Origin: Closterium sp. Naga37s-1
Taxonomy: Eukaryota > Streptophyta > Zygnematophyceae > Desmidiales > Closteriaceae
Assembly: GCA_947471745.1 (NCBI GenBank)
Contig: CANJKZ010000008.1
Coordinates: 2,272,001-2,336,000 of the forward strand
Length of the DNA stretch: 64,000 bases
Reading direction: 5' to 3'
The position numbers and the translations under genes are program-made. Shown here piece after piece: positions 51,685 through 60,412 of the stretch (positions within the stretch are counted from its first letter, which is position 1; every line of letters begins with the position of its first letter). The notes beneath the pieces are model-generated. The model had not been told where the DNA came from. It saw nothing but the letters and a program-made list of their open reading frames with translations, and did no database searches.

Positions 51685-51815
51685 TGTCAAACATATATGA
51701 CATAGTCTGTGTAGGCTGTAGTGGGGTAGTCCATATAGGGTACAACACTTCTAGGTTTCCTACTTGTACCCACCTGCTTTCTAGTTCAATCATTCGTTCC
51801 TTCACTATTCTGACA
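51685..51815 (+). repeat. Copia D 3' LTR (131 bp)
   Basis: TGTCAAACATATATGAC ... CACTATTCTGACA. It resembles the copia C LTR (37480-37609) closely. Confidence 0.92.
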
Positions 51816-52170
51816 GTTGCTTATTGTGTAGGCTATAGTGGGGTAGCCCATATGGGGTACAACCCAATTAGGGTTTCCTACTTGTACCCATCTTGCTGCT
51901 AGTTCATTCATTCTCGTTCTTACTTCTGACATGGTATCAGAGCAGGTCCTAGCCTAGGACCGTTTGTTTTAGGGCCCACCGAGTAGCGCTACCCCACCCG
52001 TCGCGCCGCCGTGATCGTGCCGCCCTGCCCTGCCCTGCCTTGCGTCGCGCTGCCTGCGCACGCCCTGCCCTGCCCGCGCGCCGCCCGCCGCAGGCCCTGG
52101 ACAAATCGTCTCCAGCCGAGTGGAAGAAAACTCACCACCACGGTCCGAGTGCAGGCGGAGCCCACAAACA
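51816..52170 (+). repeat. 5'-clipped copia LTR, primer site, leader and an inverted integrase scrap
   Basis: An LTR missing its first ~20 bases (51816-51929, ends CTTCTGACA) is followed by the exact primer site TGGTATCAGAGC (51930-51941) and hairpin GGTCCTAG-CC-TAGGACC region (51945-51961), GGGCCCACC, then a CCCTGCC leader. At about 52090-52165 a short piece in the other orientation reads like the integrase LHSDRGGEFSS region. No full gene. Confidence 0.75.
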
Positions 52171-52309
52171 TGTCAAACTATAACTATTATAGTTTGTATT
52201 GTTTTGTCTAGGTGGTGTGCACCTTGGTTAGTGCTAGGGTTAGGTTTGCTATATCTACCCTTGTACTTGCTCATTCTAGTAATTCATTCTTCCAGTTCTA
52301 TCTTTGACA
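52171..52309 (+). repeat. Copia E 5' LTR (139 bp)
   Basis: TGTCAAACTATAACTATTATAG ... ATCTTTGACA, followed by TGGTATAGAGC (52310-52320), the initiator-Met primer site with one base lost, and shortly by GGGCCCACC. Confidence 0.87.
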
Positions 52310-52320
52310 TGGTATAGAGC

Positions 52321-53400
52321 TTAGTTTGTTCCCATGGGCCCACCTCCGCACGCCCCGTTCGTTGCTCGATAGCCGCCCGTAGCGCGCTCGCCGCCGTTGG
52401 TTCTCTCATTTTAGGGTTTCACATGATAGTCGCTCGGTAGCCGCTCGTTAGCCGCCCGTCCGCCGTCTGTTCGCCGTCCGTTCGCCGCCCGTTACGTGTA
52501 GCGCCCTCGTCAGGTCCCGCGCCCCCCGCGGGCCTTCGTCCGTCCCGTAGCGCGGCCCCCACGGGCCTTAGTTCGTCCCTTAGCTCGGCCCCCCCGCGGG
52601 CGCTCCCGTTCGTCCTTAGCGCGGCCCCCGCGGGCGCTTCCGTTAGTCCTTAGTGCGCCCCCCCCGCGAGAGCTCCCGTTCGTCCCTAGCGCGGCCCACG
52701 CGGGCTCTTTTGTTCGTCCTTAGCGCGGCCCCCACGGGTGCTCTCGTTCGTCCCGTAGCGTCCCCCTCCCCCCTCCCCCCCCCCCGTGGGCCCATACGTG
52801 CGTCCCGTCGTACGCCTCCCCCCCCCCCCCCCTTCCGCGCCCCCCCCCCCCTCGTTCATCCCGTAGCGCTTCCCCCCCTCCCCCCCTCCCTGTGGCCCCT
52901 CTTTCGTCCCGTAGCGCGCCCCCCCCCCCCCCCCCCCCCGCGAGCACTCTTGTCGCGACCTAGGTCGTGCGTCACCCGTCGCCCGTAGTGCGCGTCGTCG
53001 CCCGTAGCGGCCGTCGCCCGTTGTCGCCCGTAGCGCCTGTCGTCGCCAAAACCCTAATTTTTGGCCCGTCGCCCGTAGCGCCTGTCGCCCGTAGCGCACA
53101 CTCACGTAGCCGCGCCCAAGCGACCGCACACGCGTAGCCGCGCACACCCAGTCGCGCGCGCCCCTTTTCTAGGCCGCCTGCATCCGTTATCTTAGCCGCC
53201 CGCGACCTACATGATTTATTAAGAATTATTAATTAATTATTAAAAAAAAAGACTTAGCACCAGCCACTGCTTTGAAGCTCCAGCATGCGCCAACACCCGC
53301 GTTTAGCGCATCAGAAACAGCTTAGGCTACCTTCGGTCGCGCCAGCACAAGCTTAGGCCGTCCTACCACTCGTACTGCCGCCTCGACTATCCCCTACCCC
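52321..53400 (+). repeat. Copia E leader: CGTCCCGTAGCGCGGCCCC repeats, C-runs, AT island
   Basis: No gene. About 52,490-52,940 is built of units like TTCGTCCCTAGCGCGGCCCCCGCGGG, with homopolymer C-runs near 52780-52850 and 52918-52940. GTCGCCCGTAGCG units follow to 53100. At 53210-53255 a sharply AT-rich island (ATTAATTAATTATTAAAAAAAAA) interrupts the GC-rich sequence. The remainder to 53400 is unassigned. Confidence 0.75.
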
Positions 53401-54480
53401 CCCGTACTAGCGTGCAATGTTGATGTGGCGACAGCGGCAGCAGCAGTAGTGGCTGCAGCACCAGTGGCAACAGCACCGGTGGCCGCAGCAGCAGCAGTGG
53501 CCACGACAGAAGTGGCCGCGGCAGCAGCCGTGGCCGGAGCAGCAGCAGCAGCAGCAGAGTCAGCGGCAGCCTCCACCACGGGGCCCTGTCGGACCCGGCC
53601 AGTACACACACCGGTACGTGGGAGCTGCAGATGGGGTTGAGACTTGTGTTTCCAGTTTTGGTGCTTGCGTAGTTTCTAGTCCAGACGCCTCAGTGGTTCT
53701 TAGTGTGGGAGCTGCAGCTACTACTAGTCTTGTACCAGCCTTTGTCGCTGGCTCGGGTGCGACCTCACCGACTGCACATCTTTCCTTCACTCTAGACTCT
53801 GGAGCGTCCAGCTGTTTCTTTCGCGAATGCGCCGACCTCACGCCACTGCACACTCCAATCACTGTAGCCTTGGCTAACCCCTCCGTGGGATCTGTAGTTG
53901 CCCACAGCACCACCATACTCCCGTGTCCGGCAGCTCCCTCTGGGTTTCTCACAGGCTACTACACCCCCTCGTTCTCTAGGGGTGTCAGTCACCTCCACGA
54001 CCTAGGAGTTGTCACCACTTTCCCTTTGGACGAGCCTGTTGCCTCCTGCACTATCGGTGCCATTGGAGTGCCTCTGGCCACTTTCCACAGGGAGCCAGGC
54101 TCTGGTCTGTACTCACTACACACTGGGTCCCACCACACTAGGTCAGGTCAGGTCAGGTCAGGTAGCTGATGTATTGTGCGACTGTTGGTCACTCACGCAC
54201 CCGTCGGTCCTTTGGCACCACTGTCTAGGTCACCCGTCGTTCCCACGTCTCAGTAGGATGGTACATCACCGTCTGGTCTAAGGTCTCCCAGAGTCGCTTG
54301 TCCCGCTTCTTCGCTCACCTGCGCCCCCGTGCACTCCTTGCGTCGAGGGTCGGCAGCGCGCTGCCCCTCACTCCTCGTCGTTCCCCCCCACCACGGCTCC
54401 CTTCCAGACACTGCACTTGGACGCCTGGGGCCCCTCCCCGGTCCTTGGCCCACGTCAGGAGCGCTACTTCCTGATTGTGG
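53401..54480 (+). pseudogene. gag-pol: Copia E gag end, protease and pre-integrase
   Basis: An Ala-rich tract (GCAGCAGC codons, 53425-53575) is followed by GPVGPGQYTHRYVG and the protease LDSGASSCFFRECADL. Then PSGFLTGYYTPSFSRG. A four-fold GGTCA repeat at 54139-54165 disrupts the frame after SGQ. HHCLGHPSFPRL ... CTPC (pre-integrase zinc motif) is in another frame near 54210-54345. Confidence 0.8.
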
Positions 54481-55110
54481 TGGACGACTACTCTCGCTAA
54501 ACCACGGTTTTACCCTTGCGACGGAAGGCCGGCGTGCCTACCATCCTCGAGCCGTGGCTACTAGCGAGGGGTGACGCCCAGGGCCTTTATGGGCTCCGCC
54601 TGCACTTGGACCGTGGTGGTGAGTTTTCTTCCACTCGCTTGGAGACGTTTTGTCAGGGTCGGGGGATCATCCAGTCTTACACGCTACCAGACTCGCCGCA
54701 GCCGAACGGGGTAGCCGAGCGATGCATCGGCCTGGTCATGGAGGTTGCCCGGACCTCCATGTGCCATGCCGGTGCCCCCCAGTTCCTGTGGCCTCAGGCA
54801 GTCCGCTACGCCGCGCACCAGCTGAACCTGTGGCCTAGTGACGCACGGCCACGTGTGAGGCCGGTCTCCCTTTGGACAGGTTCTCCGGGTGTAGCAGCTG
54901 ACTACCGCGTCTGGGGTTCCCTGGCCCACGTTCGCGCCCCCGGCGCGAACAAGTTGTCTCCCCGCACCCGGGCCTGCGTCTTTCTTGGCTTCCCACTTGA
55001 CACCTCCAGCTGGTAGTTCTACGACCCGGTTACCTGTCAGTTCTTCAGTTCCGAGGACGTCACTTTCGACGAGTCGGTCAGTTACTACAGGAGTCGCCCC
55101 CACTGAGGTT
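54481..55110 (+). pseudogene. pol: Copia E integrase core
   Basis: VVDDYSR followed by TAA (54498-54500; Tyr elsewhere), LHLDRGGEFSS, NGVAERCIGLVMEVARTSM, LNLWPSDARPRVRPVSLW, VFLGFPLDTSSW. A TAG then replaces Gln of WQFYDP. The order and motifs match copies A-D but substitutions are far more numerous, so E is a separate subfamily. Confidence 0.85.
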
Positions 55111-56160
55111 CTCAGGCCTTTTCCCCCCCACTGTCCCTCACCCTTGAGCCCCCCCCAGTCGCCCCGGTAGCCCCACCCCCTTCGCGTCCTGCCCCGTCAG
55201 GTGTGTCGCACGTCACTCCACAGTCGCCCCCCCCGCAGCGTCCAGTCCCTGTCATATCTGGGGGTGCATGAGGTACAGTTGCAGAGGGTGAGGGTACTGG
55301 GGCCGCTCGAGCCAGTGGTACCGACTTTGGGGGTGCAGGGGTTGTGAGAGAGGAGGCCACTCCTGAGGAGGACACGGCTGTCTCGACTCAGCCGCCTCGC
55401 CCCGCCTCACCCCCTGGCTTCCCGTCTGTTCTGCAGTTCCCTCCTCGTTCGCCTCCACGGCCGGTCGATGCGGAGCCTGGGGGTGTTCTTGCCAGAGGCA
55501 CTGGAGTCCCTAGGGGTGTTGTCGGTGGAGATTCTGGTTCTGGGGGTGCTGGAGCCGGAGACACGAGCACTGCGACGCCTACGCCGCGCATTGTACGTTT
55601 CTTGTCCCGTGTGCAGCGTTTAGACAGGTTGGCGAGGGAGGAGCGGGAGCGGTTTGAGAGCGCACGACAGCAGCAGCAGCAGCAGCCTCAGTCGGAGTGT
55701 CAGGAGAAAGTCGAGGAGGAGTCACTGCCGCACCAGGAGAGAGTAGAGGAGTCACGGCAGCAGCAGCAGCAGCAGCAGCACCACCACCACCACCACCACC
55801 ACCAGCACCAGTCTCAGTCGGAGCGTCAGGAGAGAGTAGAGCAGGAGTCACGACTGCCACAGCGAGTGCAGTTGCAGCCACAGCAGGAGAGAGTAAAGCA
55901 GGAGTCCCGCCCGCAGCAGCAGTTGCAGTTGCAGCCACAGCAAGAGAGAGTAGAGCAGGAGTCCCACCCGCAGCAGCAGGTGCAGTTGCGGCCGCAGCAG
56001 GAGAGGGTAGAGCAGGAGTCCCGGCCGCCCCAGCAGGTGTTGTTGCAGCCACAGCGGGAGAGAGCAGAGGAGGAGCCATAGGAGCAGCAGCGGGGGCAGG
56101 TATTGCAGCAGCAGTCGCCAGAGGAGGCGGAGCAGCAGCGACTGAGAGACCTGCCCGACT
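55111..56160 (+). pseudogene. Copia E linker with Gln/His-rich repeats
   Basis: In place of the Ala/Gly linker of A-D there is a Pro-rich stretch followed by a Gln-rich region (CAG runs, a CAC run near 55780-55803) with about 20-residue repeats of the type ERVEQESRPQQQ (55830-56080). A TAG at 56079-56081 ends the frame. Antisense Ala frames are shadows. Confidence 0.75.
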
Positions 56161-58230
56161 CAGCACCTACACGCTTTGTTCGTGGTCCCCTACCGTCCCC
56201 TCCTGTTCCCCCTGTCGAGTCCCTTTCCTCGTCCCATTGGACTCATCGTTCTCCCCTCAGTCGTACTGTGTCCCCAGAGCCTCGCCGGTCCCGTTACCGT
56301 GCCGACGGCCCGTTTCACCTTGCTCTTCGCTCTCGTGTTCCACCTCCTCCTGTCCTTCCACAGCCTCCCGAGTCGTCCCTCACATTGTTTCACGACCCAT
56401 TGTCCGACTACCTCCGTGCCTCCCGCCCGGTCGCCTCCCATGTTCGGTCCGCGTTGGTCACTCACCCGAGTGCCCCTCCACTGCCTGTCTCGGCCCTTGT
56501 CACTACTGTCAGTGCCTTTGCCTCTTCCCAACGCCTTGACTACGCCACTCACCTGGTGAGTGGCACTGTTCGTTCTCCGTCCTCTGGGGGTGCTCCTGTT
56601 TTTCCCTTGGAGGTCCTGGAGGACAGGCAGTTCGAGCTCGGTTTCCTTGCGGCCGCTGTTCCTCATCGCTGCGCCATGCTGCTTGCCCGTGAGGGGGATC
56701 CAGACGCCCTTGACATCCCGATCCCTCGCACTCACTCTGAGGCACTCTCGGGACCCTGGGCTTCATACTACATAGCAGCTGAGGAGGCAGAGATGGTATC
56801 TTATAGGTCCACAGGCACCTACGTCGGCGCCGTCCCGCCACCTGGGGCGAATGTTGCCAGTGGCATGTGGCTCTACAAGGTGAAGCGGCCGCCTGGAGCA
56901 CCACCGGTGTTCAAGGCGCGCTATGTGGCGAGAGGTGTTCAGTCAGCAAGAGGGGGTAGACTTCTTCCAGACCTTCGCTCCCACCCCGAAGATGACCACT
57001 CTCCGAGTGTTGCTGCATATTTCAGCACAGCGCGACTACGAGTTGCACTCCTTGGACTTCTCCACCGCGTTACTTCAAGGAAGCTTGCACGAGCAGATCT
57101 GGCTGCGTAGTCCGCCTGGCTTCACTGGCACTTTCCCTCCTGGGACCCAGAAGCAGCTGCGTCGACCGGTCTACGGCCTGCGTCAGGCTCCCCGTGAGTG
57201 GCACGACACGCTACGTACGACTCTTGCAGCGCTTGACTTCTTTCCGTCGTCCGCCGTGGCTCGACCCCCTTCTTTGTTCTGGTCTACGTTGACGACCTGG
57301 TCTTCACCACTCCCGACGGACGTGCACTGGCCTTCGTGAAGGAGGAACTGCAGAGGAGACACACTTGCACTGACCTTGGTGAGCTGCAGCGCTACCTTGG
57401 CGTGCAGATCACCAGGGACAGGGCAGCTCGCACCATTACGCTGACCCAGTCGCATATGGTCGAGCAGATCCTCACGCACTTTCGCTTCCCGTTCTCCAAG
57501 GTACAGCCCACCCCTCTAGCTGTGGATCATGGGCTCACGGCTCCACCTTCGGACAAGCCATTTGAGTCCAGCGGTCCATATCCTGAGCTGGTGGGTTGTC
57601 TCATGTACCTGATGACCTGCACTCGCTCAGACCTTGCTTACCCTCTTAGCGTCCTTGCGCGCTTTGTTGCGCCTAGGAGACACCGCCCTTCCCACTGGTA
57701 CGCGGCTAAGAGGGTGGCGAAGTATGTGGCGAGTACATCAGGCATGGGACTTGTCCTTGGAGGGAAGAAGCCAGTTACACTTACAGGTTTCTCAGACTCA
57801 TCGTGGGCCGACGACGCAGAGTCACTGCGATCTACACAGGGTTACTACTTCAGCCTTGGGACCGGAGCTGTTTCGTGGAGGTCGACTCGGGCATCTTCCG
57901 TCTCCAGTTCAAGCTGTGAGGCAGAGGTGTAAGCAGCCGTGGCCGCCCAGGAGCTTCGCTGGCTGTCTTTCCTCCTCACCGACCTTGGTGAGCGGCCTCG
58001 CTCTCCCCCCAGTCTTGTTCGCTGACAACAGGTCTGCTATCCTGTTGTGCGAGGAGCCCCGACTGGTTGGGAAGGTGAAGCATATCCAGCTTCGTTACTT
58101 CCTTCTGCGAAAGTTGCAGCAGCGTGGCCAGGCACGTGTGCGACGTGTGGTCTCTAAGGCCAACACTGCAGATATCTTCACCAAGGCGTTGCCGCCTTGT
58201 GACCACCAGCGTTTCTGCACCCAGGTTGAA
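56161..58230 (+). pseudogene. pol: Copia E reverse transcriptase and RNase H
   Basis: VFPLEVLEDRQFELGF, EAEMVSYRSTGTYVG, MWLYKVKRPPGAPPVFKARYV; frameshift at about 56930; FAPTPKMTTLRVLL, DFSTALLQGSLHEQIW; frameshift near 57250 before the catalytic VYVDDLVF; YLGVQITRDRAART; RNase H FSDSSWADDAES and SSSCEAEV, then TAA at 57930-57932 (Tyr elsewhere). The tail (LVFADNRSAILLCEE; ANTADIFTKALPPCDHQRFC) is in a third frame. Confidence 0.88.
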
Positions 58231-58635
58231 CCCACCTTCTTCCCTGGAACGATTCCCGGTACCAATATCCCCTTCTCCGTGATCCTTAACAGAGAATGTT
58301 TGGCACTGATGCTAACGACGGCAAACGACGAAGACGAAGCAGTTGAAGAAGCAGCAGCAGAACCTTCCCCAGTACCAGAAGAAGACCCTGAAGCAGTGCG
58401 CGCACACTACATGCGCACCTCCGGACTCCGCGCCAACGACGACCTTTGGCACCAGCGCCTCGGTCACCCCTCGCGAGCAACACTGAAAAAACTGCATCGA
58501 CGCAGGCGTATTCGCACCTGGCGCTCTCCTTCGCCCCGACGGCTCCGAAGTAAGGAACACGCCACAGCCGCGCAACTGCCACCGTCTGTCATTTCCTTCG
58601 TTTATACTTTGTACTCGTTTGACACCTAGTGCAAT
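58231..58635 (+). pseudogene. Fragment of an unrelated copia pol (pre-integrase region)
   Basis: A frame continuing from copia E reads acidic residues (DEDEAVEEAAAEPSPVPEEDPE), then LRANDDLWHQRLGHPSRATLKKLH. LWHQRLGHPS is the pre-integrase zinc motif, here located after RNase H, where it cannot belong to copy E. After about 58560 no copia similarity is seen. It ends at TCGTTTGACA (58617-58626), which looks like an LTR end, although no LTR start is visible. Confidence 0.55.
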
Positions 58636-58645
58636 CCTCGCTATC

Positions 58646-58675
58646 TCGTTTCATTGCACCCGTAACAGAAGGTAA
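58646..58675 (+). repeat. Gypsy-X LTR scrap
   Basis: GCAATCCTCGCTATCTC...TTCATTGCACCCGTAA corresponds to the reverse complement of 1738-1770. It is a short terminal remnant only. Confidence 0.5.
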
Positions 58676-58983
58676 CAGTAGTTGCCGCATGATACGCTGG
58701 GGCGTTGCGCATGTGCGGTGAGGAACTCTCCGCCTGCCGCGCCTCACTCAGGTAACCCTGCTTGGTTCGGGGTTGCGCAAAGCTGTGGTGTGGTTTTCCG
58801 CCCATGCCTAGCAAACGAGGATCTGATCTGCACCAGCTTTGCACCCAATTGACGGTTCGTCCCAGAAAATGAAAGGGTGGTGTACTTTGCTCATTGTTCT
58901 ACAGGGCTTTGTTGGAATGGTGGGATTTGGTTCTGAGGGAACGCTCACTTGGGTCACACCAGAAGGAATGTCTAACGAAACGA

Positions 58984-59023
58984 GGTCGACGGTCGGTCGA
59001 CGGACCGTCGACCACCGTCGACC
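58984..59023. repeat. GTCGAC-rich 40-bp palindrome
   Basis: Repeated GGTCGACGGT / ACCGTCGACC arms form an almost perfect hairpin with nested GTCGAC palindromes. It lies eight bases before the fold-back element. Confidence 0.7.
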
Positions 59024-59031
59024 TGACAGAC

Positions 59032-59171
59032 GGGCAAAAAAAACTAAAACCCTATTGGATGGCATGCCATCCTAGGGAGGCATCAACCCTAAACACCATG
59101 CGACAAGATGTTTAGGGTTGATGCCTCCCTCGGATGGCATGCCATCCGATAGGGGTTTATTTTTTTTGCCC
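59032..59171. mobile_element. Fold-back (hairpin) element with ~62-bp arms, probable MITE
   Basis: Left arm 59032-59094 (GGGCAAAAAAAACTAAAACC ... CAACCCTAAAC) and right arm 59110-59171 are inverted copies with few mismatches, around a 15-base loop. Each arm contains the perfect palindrome GGATGGCATGCCATCC. No coding capacity. It sits 280 bp upstream of the INTS9-like start codon. No target duplication was identified. Confidence 0.75.
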
Positions 59172-59451
59172 CCGGGCAGCGAGCTCCCTGGGCAGAATCG
59201 CTTGTTCGTTGAGATATATAATGAGGAAAGTTGCGCCCAACGAAACTAGGTTGCGCCACAACCGAACCGAAAATGGTCCTTCGCCCAAGGCATTGCTTCT
59301 AGCTGGTTCGCGAATCATACCCGTCAATGAACTGGTTCTATATAATAGCGTCTATATTGTGTACGACTGAAAAAACAACCTGGAAACTGGTACACAATGG
59401 AATTTAGCCGCTCCTATCCAATACAAATCTTGCAACATATGCACGGCCACC
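59172..59451 (+). promoter_or_regulatory. Putative promoter/5'UTR region of the INTS9-like gene
   Basis: No transposon sequence seen. It holds AT-rich TATATAATG (59213-59221) and TATATAATAG (59339-59348) stretches, either of which could act as a TATA element. The start codon context is GCCACCATGGC (59446-59456). Confidence 0.4.
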
Positions 59452-60368
59452 ATGGCAGCGCCGTTCAGCGTGCTTGTGGAGTTTCACGGCTCTCGCATTC
59501 TCCTTTACTGCCCTTTAGACCCCTTACCCTGCTTGCTCCATCCCCCCATCCCATCCGCGTGGTTACCAAATTCGCGAGACTCGCCTAGCAACCTCGGCCG
59601 TTCGAGTCGGCAGAGCGAGAGAGTTCCACGGAGGCTCGGCCCGTCGACAGAAGCGTCGATTTTCGCTGCTCTCCGCGCGCCTTGCAACATTCGCCATGCG
59701 TGCCCGCCGATGCCGCTCGCCTCGACGCACCTCACACCACCCGCTGCTCTATTAGAGGACCCTACGACAGCAAAGGCCCTCGACGACTTGGCAAGAGAAC
59801 TACGCCGAGACTGACATTGAAGACAGCAATGCAAGAAATGCGCTGATGTCGCGCGACTACTGCAGCGCCAACAAAGTCCGTGCTGGGGTGCTGTTGTCTG
59901 GGGAAGTCGTGAGCATGGTTTTTGGGAAGCGTGCCACTTCCTAGCAAGTCTGTAGTTGTCATGTATGGTGTTGCCGAGTTGGAGTTTGTGTTGGCTCGGG
60001 TGGCGTGTGAGAAGGGCCATTCCGCTGCTGAGTTGGGTCGAAATTGTACGAGGCGCGTTTAACCCACCTGCACGTCACTTTCGTGGGGTTGGGTTACCCC
60101 GCAGCGCCACACAACCTTGTGTGAACTCTCGTCTGCCTATATCTATTTTGTGTGTTTGCTTTTGTATTCATGGATCATATTACAATTCTACTTGGCCCAA
60201 ATGCTACTTGGTTTCTCACTAAGTCCTTAGAGGCAAACGCTACAGAATCTACGGAGTTCCTGGCGCAACACCTTTCTCATAGCAGAAACTCACTCGCTAT
60301 CACTATGCTCTCCATAGTATTCCTTCATGCTCGCCACTCCCGCATGCTGATTCCCTCGCTCCTATCCC

Positions 60369-60412
<44 letters not shown>

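Larger units (their letters stand above)
46074..51815 (+). mobile_element. Copia copy D (3' LTR present, gag N-terminus missing)
   Basis: Plus-strand member of the A-E family. The coding part from 46074 to 51455 stays in one frame with five in-frame stops and no frameshift. The 3' LTR is at 51685-51815. Upstream, across the DNMT element, lie the leader and LTR at 37944-38702, but that LTR differs strongly from the 3' LTR, so the element may be a recombinant. Confidence 0.88.
52171..58230 (+). mobile_element. Copia copy E (divergent subfamily, degenerate)
   Basis: 5' LTR 52171-52309, primer site, long leader, then protease, integrase, Q/H-rich linker, RT and RNase H on the plus strand. Several frameshifts and TAA/TAG stops. 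No 3' LTR was recognised. Its LTR type matches the solo LTR at 19760-19907. Confidence 0.85.

Noticed and set aside
58808..59115. A small gene around the palindromes (frames of 70-85 codons on both strands)
   Set aside because: They read through the fold-back arms and palindrome, lack motifs and are short.
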